DNA of 64,000 nt from Eucalyptus grandis (Eukaryota; Streptophyta; Magnoliopsida; Myrtales; Myrtaceae): the NCBI RefSeq assembly GCF_016545825.1, contig NC_052614.1:37232072-37296071 (forward strand), in the 5' to 3' direction. A model generated the notes under the pieces. The model was not told the DNA's origin. It saw only the letters and a program-made list of their open reading frames with translations, and did no database searches. Positions 1 to 9,316 of the stretch are shown in pieces. The stretch's first letter is position 1; every line of letters begins with the position of its first letter. A program made the translations under genes and the position numbers.

Positions 1-170
1 TGAGATAACTAAGATTCACAGTGCTAGTCATTTCAACTTGGGTGGTATTTCTATTTAGGAGTTGTACTGATATGGGAAATGATAATTTTTTGATATTGGA
101 AAGAAAACCCTTATCACAGACGATGTGGCTTATCACGATGTGGTCACTAGCACCTGAATCAATATTCCAT
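1..170 (-). pseudogene. pol: Copia protease, N-terminal part, frameshifted from gag
   Basis: On the minus strand the codons at 160-137 read DSGASDHI, the catalytic aspartate motif of Copia aspartic protease, preceded by a Trp-Asn-Ile typical of the gag-protease junction. The frame stays open to the window edge. It is one base out of phase with the gag segment, which ends in TGA at 159-161. In intact Copia elements these are one frame, so an indel just upstream broke the polyprotein. Confidence 0.75.
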
Positions 171-1858
171 GCATTCTTCGAAAATTGAATTCATTAGACA
201 ATAAGATGTACCTGTGAAACTTCTAGTTTTATCAAAAGCATCCAATTTCCCTAAAGCTTCCATCAGCTCTTGATATTGATCATGTGTAATTGTCTTATCT
301 GTTGGTTGCCCCGATACTTGAAAAATTGTTGAAAATTTCCCTTTTTCCTTTTCTCCGGGTTTGCCATGCAACTTCCAGCAGTTTTCTATTATATGATGCG
401 AACGTTTACAATAGTCACAATACATTTTACCTTTTCCTTTGGAAGCAATATTTCTCGCGGTTGAGGAGGGCCTGTTTGTGGGCTGTAGGACTTGGGCCAA
501 AGTTGGCCCATATGGGCCGTCCGATCCACTGGCCAAAAATCTACGCGATCTAGTTAGGTTGCTCCTGTGTGGGCTGTTGGATCCACTTGTTGCCAGAAGC
601 GATTGTGGACCGTCTAATTGCTCAACAAAATCGGAGCCGTCGGTTAGTTTCTTGAAGCCTCTAGGGTTTTCTTTGGGGAACCCTAATTGCACCCCCCTTT
701 GTCCTCTACCCCCTGCGTTTCTCGGCAAAAGGCGGACATGGCTTCTCGCCGCCAGAACCATTCTGTCTCTGCCTTTGCCGTAGTCTGCCATCCTTTGTTG
801 ATTCTCTTCTTGGATGGCGAGTTGGTAGATGCGGCCGAGGCTCGGCATGAGCTTTATGGTCAGAATCTGGGAGCAAAACAAGAGGTAAGTCTCATTCAGG
901 ATAAGCAGAAACCTCGTCGCTTTTTCCCTTTCCCGCATGCTTTTGTACTTCTATAGAATAGGGTTGGGCCAGTTGAATTTCTCTTCGGTTGCTTCTAGCT
1001 CGTTTCACAGAGCCAAAAGTTTATTGTAAACAGTTGCGATGGTCATATTCCCCTGTTTTAGCTTCGAGATTTGCTATGTTAACGAAATTTTTTGACTTGA
1101 TCGAGTTTTCCATACATCTCCTTAATGTTCTCCCACATTTGTTTTGAATCCTCCATTGGGGGAAGTCCGGCCGCGACTTCGGATGTGATGCAATTCCCTA
1201 TCCATGTTCTGACAAGTTGGTTGCATTTCTTCCAAAGCCGTGCTATTCTCTCGTCGGACGGAATCAGAATCATTCCGTCAAGAAAACCCTCTTTATCTTT
1301 TGTTTATCTTTTGTTACTAGCGCACGCCGGAACTCTTGCGACCAGCTTGAGTTGTTGTCGGCACCGGTCAACTGTTGGTTGATGAGCTTCAGTTCTGGTC
1401 CATTGGCGTTTGTTGTGTGAAGTGGGTTGCCGAGCTTCGGCCGGCCGGCCGCAGCAAAGATCTAGTAGGAATTCGTTCCCATACCCGGTCCAGTTGACCC
1501 GCCCGTCTACTCTAGGCCGATGGTTGGGTTTGCCCCCTCACCGGTTGGTGGGCCTCCATTGGTCCCAACGTTGCTCTGGTAGCCTCCTGGCAGTGATGTA
1601 TTTGGGCTTGGCCCATGGAACCATGGATATGGTATCCATTGGTAAGGATGGCCCCAGAAGGGCTGCCCCAAATTGAATTGAGCCTGGGACGGTTGCCACT
1701 GCGAGTGTTGAGCTTGCACTTGTGCCTAGGCTTGGCTGAGCTGTTGTTCGGAGGCAGATGTCAAAGCAGACAAGTCCTGGTTGCCCAATGTTTGTGGCGT
1801 AGCTTCTCCTGCAGGCTAGTTGTCTGAAGTCGAGGTCAGATCTTGTGCTTTAGCCATG
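162..1858 (-). pseudogene. gag: Copia gag, degenerate
   Basis: Gag is the nucleocapsid and capsid protein that packages the retrotransposon RNA in cytoplasmic particles. The minus-strand ATG near 1858 starts a short Gln-rich leader that meets stops within about 50 codons. A Gln/Pro/Gly-rich stretch lies at 1507-1719. The conserved Copia gag helix region (WKKCNQLVRTWI, then MWENIKEMYG) lies at 1079-1273. A canonical zinc knuckle CX2CX4HX4C lies at 378-422, in a 259-residue open segment ending at 159. Frame changes separate these blocks, so the gene is non-functional. The family is clear from the knuckle and the following protease. Confidence 0.8.
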
Positions 1859-1975
1859 ATGAAAAATTTCTTCCCTTTCAAAAATAATGATTCCTATGGC
1901 AACTCTCTTTGCAGATTGGAGTTCCACGTGAGGCAATCAAAGCGGAAGCGATAGTCAAGTCAGAACCTCAAAGAA

Positions 1976-1988
1976 GGCTCTGATACCA
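1976..1988 (-). promoter_or_regulatory. Primer-binding site for initiator tRNA-Met
   Basis: Minus strand TGGTATCAGAGCC, the usual complement to the 3' end of plant initiator tRNA-Met used to prime minus-strand synthesis in Copia and many Gypsy elements. It directly follows the LTR end. Confidence 0.85.
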
Positions 1989-2360
1989 TGAGACAAGACT
2001 AAGTGAAGGAAAGAAGAAAGAGTGTAGGGAAGAATTTGGAGAGAAAAATTATATGCCTCAATTCATTCATTGTAATCTGCGTACAATGATGTATATAATA
2101 CAGAAGAAGTATCAATAAAGAGAAAGTGTATATTTCATAAATATTATATAATCTTTCTAATCCTAAGATAGACAAAATCCATATCAATTTACAATCTATA
2201 CCGATCTTGTAAATCATATCTTCCAACAACTTTGGAAATCCTGGATGTCTTGATGGCACGACTCTAGCAGTTCGAACTCTTAAGAACTCTCCACAACCGA
2301 ATATATGCTTCTCCTGACTCCCCACAACTCCACGCAACACAAATCTTCTCACTTGCGACA
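1989..2360 (-). repeat. Copia 5' LTR, 372 bp
   Basis: On the minus strand it begins TGTCGCAAGTG and ends CTTGTCTCA, i.e. TG...CA, and abuts the primer-binding site directly. The size suits plant Copia LTRs. Boundaries were set from the PBS side and the TG dinucleotide; the partner LTR is not in the window, so the outer border is inferred. Confidence 0.7.
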
Positions 2361-2421
2361 TGACATTCCCTCATCTTATATCCCCTTCTTTACTTCATCC
2401 ACTTTCAATGTTAGTCATGTG

Positions 2422-3134
2422 TGAGAAAAATTATCCAAAAAGTCATAAGCCTATTGCGCTTTTATCAATTTAGTTCTAAACATCTTAATTTTACTAATTG
2501 AGTCCATCCAGTCAATTTTGACTGAAAATCTCGAACATGGATACTGATTATCTTACGTAACATGACCAATACTGACTTAAATAATTTTTAACAATATTTT
2601 CATATATTTTCAAATATTTCTCCTTTTTTTATTCTTTTCTTTTCTTGTTTTTCCTCCCTACTTCCTCCTCCAACTGGTTGTTGGACCTTGGTGATGGCTA
2701 GCGACCGCCCGAAGTCAACCATTAAAGAGGGCAACCTTGGGCAAGGGCAAGGTTGAGCTTCTCGCAAAGCAGGTGAGGCCAACCCTCGCTAGTGTCCGGC
2801 AAGGGCGACCATCGCTGGTTGTTTCCTTTGGCCAATCATTGGCCATCACCCAAGTATGACAATCGGTTGGAGGAAGAAGGGAGAAAAATAAGAAAGATAA
2901 AAATATTTATAAAAAAATAAACATATTTAAATATTTAAAAAAAAAATTCACATTAGCATTGTCCGTGCTATGTAGACCATCGACATCTATGTTAGTAATT
3001 TCCAGCCAAAATTGACCAAATAGATTCAATTGGCAAAACGTGAAAATGTCTACAATTCAATTGGCAGAATTAAAAGACTTAAGCCTAAATTAGTAAAAGT
3101 ACAATAGGTTTATGGCTTTTGAACAATCCTCCCA
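2422..3134. mobile_element. Mutator-like non-autonomous element with long TIRs
   Basis: The two ends are inverted copies over roughly 110-130 bp: the left end starts TGAGAAAAATTATCC and the right end, reversed, TGGGAGGATTGTTC, after which both share CATAA-CCTATTG and continue with similarity through an ATTGA-GTC region. A flanking repeat tcatgtg (2415-2421) and tcatgcg (3135-3141) is a plausible mutated target duplication of about 7-9 bp. The interior is T-rich, then a GC-rich core near 2690-2850, then A-rich. There is no transposase. Long TIRs and a target duplication of this size suit Mutator-like elements; the superfamily is an inference. Confidence 0.65.
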
Positions 3135-3141
3135 TCATGCG

Positions 3142-4881
3142 CCACCCTAATTATTTCACAAGGAAAAAGGACAGTGATTGTAAAGCTCCTCAACATTTTG
3201 AAGACTCTCACCGGGAAAAAGAGTGACTGCGCAAGGTCATGCCTCCAAAGTGGCGCGGCAATGTGTAGAATTGCTCTTAAATTGGCGTCTACGACAACCT
3301 GATGATCGATTGGAGAATCACAACAAAATGCAGATCAATTCCAACTCTTTAATTCACAAGATTCATCAGCACCTGCACAATTAGTTTAAACGTGCGAAGC
3401 TTCACAAGTAACGAAGAGATTTGCTGTAGGTGGAGGAGATCATGTGTAGAACAAAGAGGTTAGCGATGGTGGGGATCGTTGATGACTATAGCTTGAGAGA
3501 GAGAGAGAGAGACCCATGTGTTGTCGCTACTAATTTGATCTAATCATGAGAATGACGGCGGCCAGGCCTCACCCTTGATGACTTTTTTGAATAGGTTTGG
3601 ATGAAGGCATTTAGTTAGAAGGCCCAGCCTAACTTGATTAAGGTCAAGCCAAGCCCGTCCCACCCTTAGATTTGTCTACAATATGTTTATGGTGGGTGGG
3701 CTTAGGCAAAATTGTAGGTCCAATTTTAAGGCTCTCGGTCTGGTCCGGTCCAGCCCAGCCTACGTAATGATCACCTCTGAAGCTAATATGATAGCTTACC
3801 ATCGATCTAACCAGCAATCGACATATGATACATGCCACACGACTGAAAGCTGAGTGCATGTATGTAGTTTGGCCTTGAGAGAAGATGACTAGATCTAGCC
3901 ATTGCTGAACAACGACAACCATCATTGCGAGCAGTTAACACTTGATCCTTGTCATCCAACGATGGACGTTACTTCGGTGAGCAATGGATGGAAAGAGAGC
4001 TGAAGAGCTTTGATGGGCCTAAGTAGGGCCCGTCCGCCCATGTTGGGCCTAAGAATCCGGTCCGCAAGCTAAGGGCCCATGGAGGAAATGTTACGATGTG
4101 AAAGATTGCATTGTTTAGATACAAAGAGTTACGTTGATTAAAGCAGCGTTTTAGATAGAGAGGGAATACGTCTCTCTCAGTTAACCAAAAAAAAAAGAAA
4201 CAGAACGTACGGCTCTTTAGTTTTTCCTCCTCCTTCAAGCAACAGTACGCTCCTCAGTAGAACGGGATCAGGATTCTTCCACGAACTTCAACATTGGTGT
4301 TTAATCTGTGGACAATAAAGTATGCTTGATTCCGTGGTGTATCTTTGATCGGTGATACATGTGATTCCTGGGCTCGTCTTCCGCATTCGTTTTAGGGGTT
4401 CGATTTAGTATCGGATCGATTTAGGGAATCCGTTATTCCCAACAAGCTTGAAAGAGACAGAGAGATTTTCTCTTCGGAGCTCGGTAAATACAGGTGGCAA
4501 TCCGGCCTTTGACTCGTTTTAGACTCAAATTTAATCTGGTGAAATATACATTACATGAGATTCTAAATGCAGTTGAAGGAGCTCGCTAAATACAGGTGAC
4601 AATCCGGCACATGACTCGTTTTGGACACAAATTTAATATACATTACATGAGATTCTAAATGCAGTTGAAGTGCATCTCGCACAAATGAAGCCCGCTATGA
4701 TCGGCGGATCATTGCTGCCATCCGCGTTGAACAGAGCAGTGGATCTCGCTTCGTAGTTCAATCAGTTAAAGCTCTGCCCTATCAAGGCGGAAGCAGAGGT
4801 AAAGGCGAGGGGGCTAGCCCGGTCTTCCTAATCGATCTTCTTGGATCGCTCTAGTAATTAGGTTGAGGGATCAGCAAGACC
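3142..4881. other. Gene-poor stretch between DNA elements
   Basis: No family is recognisable. It holds a GA microsatellite near 3494-3511, short GC-rich patches near 3740 and 4020, and a tandem duplication at 4476-4670. From 4661 to 4756 there are 32 codons without a stop, with coding-like composition, ending in TAG and preceded by an AAATGCAG that could be a splice acceptor; I cannot name a product and it may be chance or a gene relic. Confidence 0.4.
4476..4670. repeat. Tandem duplication of about 100 bp
   Basis: Two direct copies, 4476-4577 and 4578-4670. Each starts GGAGCTCG, continues TAAATACAGGTG then CAATCCGGC, and ends ATTCTAAATGCAGTTGAAG. The second copy lacks about 11 bp in the middle and has several substitutions, so it is not recent. 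Confidence 0.8.
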
Positions 4882-5107
4882 CTTATAATTAGGGGTGTCA
4901 AAAAACCCGACCCGACCCGACCCGAATACGAAACAAGTATAATATGTGTTTCGGGTCTTGATACTGTTCGAGTAACACAAATAAAACAAGTGAAGAAATA
5001 TGTTTCGGGTCGGGTTAGGGTTGGAACATTGTTCGACCCAAAACACATTAAGTCCTACTTCCAAACAAGCAACAAACACAAACAGGAAACACGTTCTCAT
5101 CTTTCTT

Positions 5108-5436
5108 CACCGTCAAACACAAACATTTCCTTCTCGGCTCTGCCTTCTTCTCCGATGACTGTGCCTTCGCTCACGACTGCCAGTTCAGCCTCTCCTCCGA
5201 TTGACGCGCCTCCGCCTCACCATCGCCATCGCCGTCGCCACCCCTTGTCTCAACACCAGAACCCTAGTCGCTGCCGAATCAGTCGATCGTTGCCGTCCGT
5301 CGCCGAAAATCCCTCAGGTCCGTGCTGCCATCAATTTCTCGATCCGAGGAGCTTCGGCGTCCTTCTTATTCGGCATCTTCCGGGTGGAGAACTTGGAGGG
5401 CGCTTTGCCCGCCAAGCACTCTCCGAACTCAGCGGG
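5108..5436 (+). pseudogene. Captured 5' exon-like segment (host gene fragment)
   Basis: This open plus-strand stretch is rich in Ser, Pro, His and Arg, like plant organelle targeting leaders, and sits upstream of the PPR segment in the same element. An ATG is available at 5154. It runs into GGTATG near 5434-5440, followed by a T-rich stretch, which may be a splice donor and the start of an intron. That it is the first exon of the same PPR gene is inference from position and composition; I see no diagnostic domain. Confidence 0.4.
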
Positions 5437-5618
5437 TATGGTTTAATCCTTTTTTTTTTGGGTTCTTTCGCGAGGGGAAACGGATGGCAAAAGAGGATCC
5501 TTTTGATTTCGTTCGGGATTGCGATGGGCGTCAGTGATGGAATTTGGGAATTTTGGAGTCTGGAGTGGTGAAAAATCTTTCTGGGTCAGCTTGGCCGCTG
5601 TCCTCTGCTCGTTCCTCA

Positions 5619-5863
5619 GTTGTAGACACGGTTTGAAATTCAACAAGCATCACCTCAGTTTGGATGTCTCAGCATACACACTTCTAATTCATGGGTTATG
5701 CAGAGCGGACAAAGCTGATTGGGCTTACCTTCTGTTTGACGAGATGGTTGGTCAAGAAATAACTCCAAGGTATCAGACATGTCGTTTGATGTTGGATGAA
5801 GTGAGACAGAAGAACATGTATGATGCTGCTGAGAGGATTGAGGATTTCATGAAGCAATTATGA
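5619..5863 (+). pseudogene. Captured C-terminal fragment of a PPR protein
   Basis: The translation contains a pentatricopeptide-repeat unit: AYTLLIHGLCRADKADWAY followed by LLFDEMVGQEITP, matching the family pattern Y-LI-GLC-AG--D-A--LF-EM---G--P. A second, degenerate helix pair runs to the stop at 5863. PPR proteins bind organellar RNA and usually have many repeats; only one or two are present, so this is a fragment. A likely splice acceptor (CGTTCCTCAG, ending at 5618) precedes it. It lies wholly inside the hAT-type element, which points to gene capture rather than a resident gene. Expression is unknown. Confidence 0.7.
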
Positions 5864-6894
5864 GCACAAGGTAAAATCTGTATAAGCTGACATCTAGTTT
5901 GATATGGCCTGGATGTTACAATGAACAAGTAGCTGCAGCCCTCAATATTTGTGATCCCGCTTGTTTGAATAATTGCCATTACTCTGAAGCTTCAAAATGG
6001 ACAATGTTGTGAATCATGAATTAGAGTCCAGCACATTATCAAAAGCAAGGGTCCAACTTGGTGAGATGACAAGTGCTTTTTAGTGCGTTAGATGGTTGGA
6101 CGGACTTTGGTTTGGACTAAAGCAATCTGAAATCAACGAATGCACTCAAGGAAGGTTTCTGAAATATGCACTGCAAATTCAGAATATGGGAAGTGTGAAT
6201 ATCCTTGTTACACATCTTCAAGGTGTTGGAATGGTTCGTGTGTGAAAGCTTGAGTCCTCCATGAATACTAAGTATATGATAGTTTCTATCGCAAGAGTCC
6301 AACTATATCTATATAAAACCTTGGTCGATATGTTAATTAGACAGAGCTCTCCTTTTGTGTTCATAGAGTGGTTGTTTCTGTCACTGATGTGAATCTAACT
6401 TAAAGAGCATCTTTGGAGCTTCATTTGTGTCCTTTCTTCCTTATAAGATTGTAGAAAGAGGCCAACAAGGTCATCTTTGTGAATTTCAAATTTGTTGCAG
6501 CCTAGAAGCAAAGAGAGTTTGAGTTAAATGACTGACAATTGCCTTAATCAGCTGTAGCCACAAACATGCTGATACAAAGTCCTGTGTTTCTGGAATTTTC
6601 TCAATTGTAGACACGGTTTCATCATCAGAAAAAAGAAAAAAAAAGAAAAAAAAAGAGAGAGAGAGGAGCAAAACCCGGAAACCCGACCCGAACCGACCAG
6701 AATTTCCGATGCGAGTCTAATATGTTTCGGGTCGGGTCGGGTCGGGTCACAATTTGGGAGTCTTATGTTTCGGGTCGGGTCAGGTAACATCAAAACCCGA
6801 CCCGACCCGACTCATTTACACCCCTACTTATAATAAGTAAACTTGTTTTCATTCTCTATTGACAAAACTTGTTTGGAAAGAAATATATGGTGTC

Positions 6895-6931
6895 AATGGT
6901 ACCGTTAGATATTCTATCTAGCGGTGCCATT
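6895..6931. repeat. Short perfect-looking hairpin
   Basis: Arms AATGGTACCGTTAGAT and ATCTAGCGGTGCCATT are inverted copies with two mismatches that still allow G-T pairing in RNA, around a loop of about 5 bases. It lies between two DNA elements and could be a relic of a MITE end. Confidence 0.5.
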
Positions 6932-6940
6932 ATGCTAGCA

Positions 6941-7369
6941 CCTATGTAGCACGGACACGGCAACATGGACACACGACATGACACGACGCGACACGCGACA
7001 CGTCATTTCTCAAAAAGTAGAGAATTTTGACACGTTCCGACACGTTAAATATTAAATAAATATTTTTATTTTTAATTAATTTGATTCAAATTCACAAATA
7101 AATAAATAAATAAATAAAAAGTTTACAATGAATTTATACTAATAATATTAATAAATATTACACTTTTTTTTTAATTTCATTATACCAAATTTACATTTAT
7201 TTTTCGAAATCCCCCTCCCCCAAATTTACTTTTATTTTTCAATCTCGTTTATTTATTTTTTGATTAAAAAAATTCCCATTAGAGTCCATCCCACTCTCTT
7301 CTTTTCCTTATCCATTTCCCCCACCCCAAATTTATTTTCCTTTCCCTCCCCAGTCCCACCATCGTCCAT

Positions 7370-7400
<31 letters not shown>

Positions 7401-7957
7401 CCTTTCCCTCCCACAATGGTCCATTTCCCCCATCCATTCCCCCTATCTGTCCGTCTCTTTCCCTCCCCCAAAAATAGGTACCCATAGACTCCCATTTTTT
7501 TTAATTAATTTTGAGTTTCTCAAAAACCCTAGCTCCTTTACTCCTCCTCCTCGCCGCTCGCGACCCTTCCTCTTCTCCTCCTCCCTCCTTGCCGCTCGCC
7601 ACACGACCTCCTTCCTCGCCGGTCGCCGCTCCTCGCCGCACGCACGACCCCCTTCCTCGCCGCTCGCCGCTCGCCGCTCCTCGCCACACGATCCCCTTCC
7701 TTGCCGCTTGCTGCTCGCTGCTCCTCGCCGCACGCACGAGCCCCTTCCTCGCCACTCGCCGCTCGCCACACGACCGTCTTCCTCTCCTCTTCCTCTCACC
7801 TTTGGTCCTTTCTCCCTCGCAGTTGCAGCCTCGTTGGATCCATCACAGCATCACAGGGCCAGCCCTCGCCTCAGTCTATGCTCGGCCGTCTCTCGCCGTC
7901 GCTCGCGGTCTGCTCCCTCCCGGATACGCGTGTCGAAACGTGTCCGTGCTTCATAGG
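6941..7957. mobile_element. TIR element with CGGACACG-type ends
   Basis: The left end CCTATGTAGCACGGACACG matches the reversed right end CCTATGAAGCACGGACACG with one mismatch. The sequence CTAGCA flanks both sides (6935-6940 and 7958-7963), a candidate target duplication. Next to the left end are degenerate ACACG repeats. The middle (7200-7500) is C/T-rich, and 7540-7800 is a degenerate array built on CCTCGCCGCTCGCC. The many open frames there follow from this low-complexity composition and are not genes. The superfamily is not clear from the ends alone. Confidence 0.65.
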
Positions 7958-7963
7958 CTAGCA

Positions 7964-9316
7964 CCACCCTAGCATAAATGCTCTCTCATGCACGCAAGAA
8001 CTGCCAACTGTCCCAACGATGAGGGAGAAGAAGTTTTTAATTGAGTTTTTTTTTTTCTTTTTTCATATGTATGAGATTAATTATAACTTATATTCGAAAC
8101 TTAAATGTGGATTCATTCATATTTTATGGTATATAAGCCACCGCCACTCACACGAACATGAGCAGGGAAGGAAAATATGGCCAATTCCGGAAGGAAAATT
8201 TCTATACTTTGTCCTTATGTTTCGCAAAATCAAGTCCTTATAATTTTATCTTTTTTCTTGTCAAGCCCTTCTACTGTACAATTGTCTAATTGAATATCTT
8301 CATCACGCCAAATTAGCAAATCTTGTTGACACGGTTATGGACCACACCAAAGTGTGAAATGGAGAAAATTTTGCCGACATGAATTCCACTTTGAAAAGTA
8401 AGGAAAAAGTTTTTTTTTTTTTTTTAAATTTTTATTCCTCGATAAAGTCCATGTGGAGGTCGACATTTCTAAAATGTTGCCCACTTTGCACTTCGACGTC
8501 GTCCAACGACCTCATTAGTTAGACATAGCTGGATTTACAATCGGAAGAAAATGACCAGACAATTTGCGAAAGTAGAAGGATGTGATTAGAAAGATCATAA
8601 GCAAAAGACTCGATTAGAAAATCATGAAAGTTGGTAGAACAAGAATGGGAATCTTCTGTTCCGAAAACAAATCCGAATTTGAAGCCATCTTCTTCGGCTG
8701 CCGTCTCTGACGCTGCAGAAGACATCGGCCGATCAGGCTGAAACAGTATACTAATCAGACATTGAACTGCTAAAACAGCCGAATTAAACAAAATCCGCCA
8801 AATTCAGAAGATGTTTTCTTGTTTCTTCCTTTGCTCATTCAATTGTTTTGTTCCTTCTTTCTTCAACTTACTGGCGTCCCCTTTCGCTATTGATGCGGCA
8901 TGAGACTTGCTCTTCAAAGAAGTCCAACTGATGCCGTGGCGATATTCCTCAGGCAACGAAGTCTATGTTCAGTGGACGCACCGATTGAAGCTTTTTTTTT
9001 TTTTTTTTTCCTCCTTAAAATCGACTTACCAACATGCAATCATTTCCACATTTCATGCAGCGACGCGAGGGCGGAATCTTTTCCGCCAATTTATCTTGAC
9101 AGCGGATGTGATGATGACTCACGGGCACGAGTACAACGACAGCAGATGTGATAAGGACTCAGGGGCACGAGTACAACGCCAAATACACCTCGCCTGTTCG
9201 AATGCCGTGTTATTCAATATAAGCGTGCAACTCATGACAATCTCGAATCAACGTCTGATTTGTTGTGACCTAATCTTGCCGCGTGATCCTTCTCGCGAGG
9301 AAAGGAAAGAGGGAAA
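7964..9316. other. No recognisable gene
   Basis: AT-rich sequence with poly-T tracts (near 8045, 8410 and 8990). A minus-strand open stretch at 8519-8791 and a plus-strand one at 8907-9338 have no recognisable domain. A two-unit 40-bp tandem repeat lies at 9098-9177. Confidence 0.4.
9098..9177. repeat. 40-bp tandem repeat, two units
   Basis: Units 9098-9137 and 9138-9177 each start GACAGC-GATGTGAT and end GGGCACGAGTACAAC, with a few substitutions. Confidence 0.85.

Larger units (their letters stand above)
1..2360 (-). mobile_element. Ty1/Copia LTR retrotransposon, 5' part only
   Basis: Reading on the minus strand, an LTR (2360 to 1989) is followed without spacer by a primer-binding site, then gag and the first residues of protease, and the element leaves the window at position 1. 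The order LTR, PBS, gag zinc knuckle, then an aspartic protease with a DSGASDHI core is that of plant Copia elements. The reading frames are broken by stops and at least one frameshift, so this copy looks dead. The 3' LTR is outside the window, so its age and target duplication cannot be judged. Confidence 0.85.
4890..6826. mobile_element. hAT-type non-autonomous element carrying host gene fragments
   Basis: The element starts TAGGGGTGTCAA and ends TTACACCCCTA, the AGGGGTG type of terminus seen in plant hAT elements. It is flanked by a perfect 8-bp duplication CTTATAAT (4882-4889 and 6827-6834), as expected for hAT transposition. Both subterminal regions carry arrays of the pentamer CCCGA (left) and its complement (right). 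There is no transposase. Inside is gene-like sequence: a Ser/Pro/His-rich open stretch (5100-5436), a possible intron, and a PPR-coding exon ending in a stop at 5863. At 1,937 bp it is long for a MITE; the capture is the likely reason. Confidence 0.85.

Noticed and set aside
1976..1988. tRNA-like match
   Set aside because: Only the short tRNA 3'-end complement used as primer site is present; no cloverleaf can be formed. The same holds at 48212-48225.
7443..7972. Overlapping open frames on both strands, up to 153 codons
   Set aside because: They follow the CCTCGCCGCT degenerate array of a TIR element. Both strands are open for composition reasons.
8519..8791. 90-codon minus-strand open frame with ordinary composition
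   Set aside because: No recognisable domain, no neighbouring exons and no second copy to compare; a gene relic cannot be excluded but is not supported.
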